Of a stretch of 7,085 bases of DNA, positions 6,040 to 7,085 are shown in pieces. Every line of letters starts with the position of its first letter. Within the stretch, counting starts at the first letter, position 1. Below the pieces are notes generated by a model. The model was given only the letters and a program-made list of their open reading frames with translations, was not told the origin of the DNA and did not search any database. The position numbers and the translations under genes are program-made. Origin of the DNA: CAZGNZ01 sp964527215. Its GTDB lineage: Bacteria; Fidelibacterota; Marinisomatia; SCGC-AAA003-L08; JACNLC01. The stretch lies in the NCBI GenBank assembly GCA_964527215.1, contig CAZGNZ010000073.1, positions 1 to 7,085 on the forward strand. The letters run 5' to 3'.

Positions 6040-7017
6040 TTACTTATTTTGATATTCATCACAGCCGCCGCGCATCCCGGATTGTACCTGCAGCTGCCCA
6101 ATCAACTGACGGATTTCTGATGTGATGAGGTCTTTCTGCTGAGTACCCTGAGTGGGCACCAGTTCCGGTTCCAGTATCAGGTTTACGATCAGGATGGCAT
6201 CAAGCACATCCACCTCACCACTCTGATTCATGTCTGCGCAGAGACAGGGAACCAAATTGATAATGAAATTGATCAGGGTGATGATGTCCTGAACATTGAT
6301 CGCGCCGTCCAGATTGGTATCTCCCATTAATTCACATTCATAGAATGGCGAGAACGGATACGCACCCAGATCAGTGACAGAGCCATCCGGGTCTGGTGTA
6401 TAATCAGGATCTCCGGCATCAATGCATGGACTGTCCGGCTGTAAATAGTAATCTCCCAGATCAGGATTGGCAAACAACGGATCAGTATTTATAATCCCGA
6501 TCGTGTCTTCCCAGGTCCCGGCCAGAGTATCGTTCATAAAATGTATGTCGGACCAAAGCAGGTTTCCGTAAGCTGCCCCGAAATGTTCGGGGGTATTATT
6601 TGAAAAAATGGAATTGGTGATTTCGCAGACGCCCAGATTAAATGCCCCGTCTTCCAGACCCTGATTGTTCACTGCGGTCACATGATCAAACTGTACGGGT
6701 GATATGCTTGAGAAATCAAAAATATTGGATTCCGGTCCAGCTGAATTATCTGCAAATAGCGCATGGTCGAAGGTGTTGAAGAAGAAAGAAACAGCATCCA
6801 GAAACACGCCGCCCATTGGATTTTGAATAACCTTTGAATGAATCACATTGATACTTCCCCAGCAGTTCACCGCCCAGACCGAATTGCCTTTCAGGGTACT
6901 ATTGTGGATTTCCAGATGTCCCGGCCACAGTTGGATGCCGCCGCCGCAGGGACAGGTGTTGTGACTGACGATGGAGTTGGAGAGCACGGCAGTACCATCC
7001 AGGTACAGACCACCCCC
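6040..7017 (-). CDS. Secreted beta-helix/dockerin protein, 5' end missing
   Basis: The open frame runs from just after a TGA at 7018-7020 to TAA at 6040. Its first codons (GGGLYLDGTA) are already mid beta-helix, so the true start and signal peptide lie beyond the window. The in-frame GTG at 6987 (VLSNSIVS) is internal and has no ribosome binding site. Counting from that GTG, residues 1-165 are beta-helix coils, 169-212 the usual helix cap (DPLFANPDLGDYYLQ, then SPCIDAGDPD...LGAYPF), and 222-273 a dockerin-type pair, DTNLDGAINVQD and DMNQSGEVDVLD. The second loop has Ser where Asp is usual. A polar tail of about 40 residues (ending GGCDEYQNK) replaces the T9SS domain found in the 871-residue protein. 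It is the first gene of the run that includes the LRR gene. The role is probably adhesion or polysaccharide binding, by fold only. The 5' region looks frameshifted. Confidence 0.78.
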   Translation of the reverse strand, partial: GGGLYLDGTAVLSNSIVSHNTCPCGGGIQLWPGHLEIHNSTLKGNSVWAVNCWGSINVIHSKVIQNPMGGVFLDAVSFFFNTFDHALFADNSAGPESNIFDFSSISPVQFDHVTAVNNQGLEDGAFNLGVCEITNSIFSNNTPEHFGAAYGNLLWSDIHFMNDTLAGTWEDTIGIINTDPLFANPDLGDYYLQPDSPCIDAGDPDYTPDPDGSVTDLGAYPFSPFYECELMGDTNLDGAINVQDIITLINFIINLVPCLCADMNQSGEVDVLDAILIVNLILEPELVPTQGTQQKDLITSEIRQLIGQLQVQSGMRGGCDEYQNK

Positions 7018-7085
7018 TCAGCCCAAGGCATTGTTGAACTAAGCCCTTTCGGGGCAGTATTACAATCAATCCAACAGCCCGCTAA
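7014..7085 (-). other. Probable upstream part of the beta-helix gene in a shifted frame
   Basis: In the +1-shifted minus frame the last 72 bases are fully open to the edge and end in ...TMPWAEG. Adding one G to the run of five G at 7013-7017 would join this to the next gene as WAEGGGLYLDGTAV, a normal beta-helix coil (compare GADGEGGGLYIY in the 871-residue protein). In the unshifted frame there are instead three stops: TGA 7018-7020, TAG 7039-7041 and TAA 7060-7062. A one-base loss in the G run is therefore the simplest explanation. The stretch is short, so this remains tentative. Confidence 0.45.

Noticed and set aside
3865..7020. Reassigned genetic code (TGA as Trp or Gly), since both interrupting codons nearest coding sequence are TGA
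   Set aside because: The LRR gene itself ends with TGA exactly where the dockerin ends, TGG and GGA are used normally, and the upstream frame at 7039-7041 also meets TAG, which reassignment would not solve.

Overview
The window looks like a piece of a bacterial chromosome from the Fibrobacteres-Chlorobi-Bacteroidetes (FCB) side of the tree. My best guess is Candidatus Neomarinimicrobiota (Marinimicrobia, SAR406) or a close relative. The reasons are a C-terminal YPNPFN-type sorting region typical of type IX secretion (T9SS) cargo, dockerin-type EF-hand pairs (DxNxDGxxxxxD repeated), and Cys-rich modules reading CGVCGG and GCTDxxAxNYxPxAxxxDGSCxY. No rRNA or housekeeping marker is present, so the placement is an inference.

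Left part (1-957). A complete Rrf2-family regulator (84-521, +) carries the three Cys and one His expected of an iron-sulfur-binding IscR/NsrR-type protein. It lies directly behind a perfect 11-bp inverted repeat (30-40 / 59-69), which could be its own operator. It converges on a small TerB-like protein (595-957, -). The 73 bp between them contain only short inverted repeats.

Right part (1140-7085, all minus strand). Three genes for large secreted proteins are read from right to left: a beta-helix/dockerin protein entering from beyond the window edge (6040-7085), a leucine-rich-repeat/dockerin protein (3865-6027) starting 12 bp after it, and, 109 bp further on, an 871-residue protein (1140-3755) with a signal peptide, Ca-binding/Cys-rich modules, a right-handed beta-helix, a dockerin, a cohesin-like beta-sandwich and a T9SS C-terminal domain. 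The last is the only one of the three with a recognisable sorting tail. The set suggests a secreted or surface-displayed group of repeat proteins; their ligands cannot be read from the sequence.

Two of the three large genes appear broken. The LRR gene has an in-frame TGA at 5605-5607, with coding frame intact on both sides. The first gene appears to change frame at a run of five G (minus strand, 7013-7017). Either this locus is decaying or the assembly contains errors here; the sequence alone cannot decide. No mobile element, CRISPR array, tRNA or rRNA was seen, and no gene-free stretch exceeds 182 bp.
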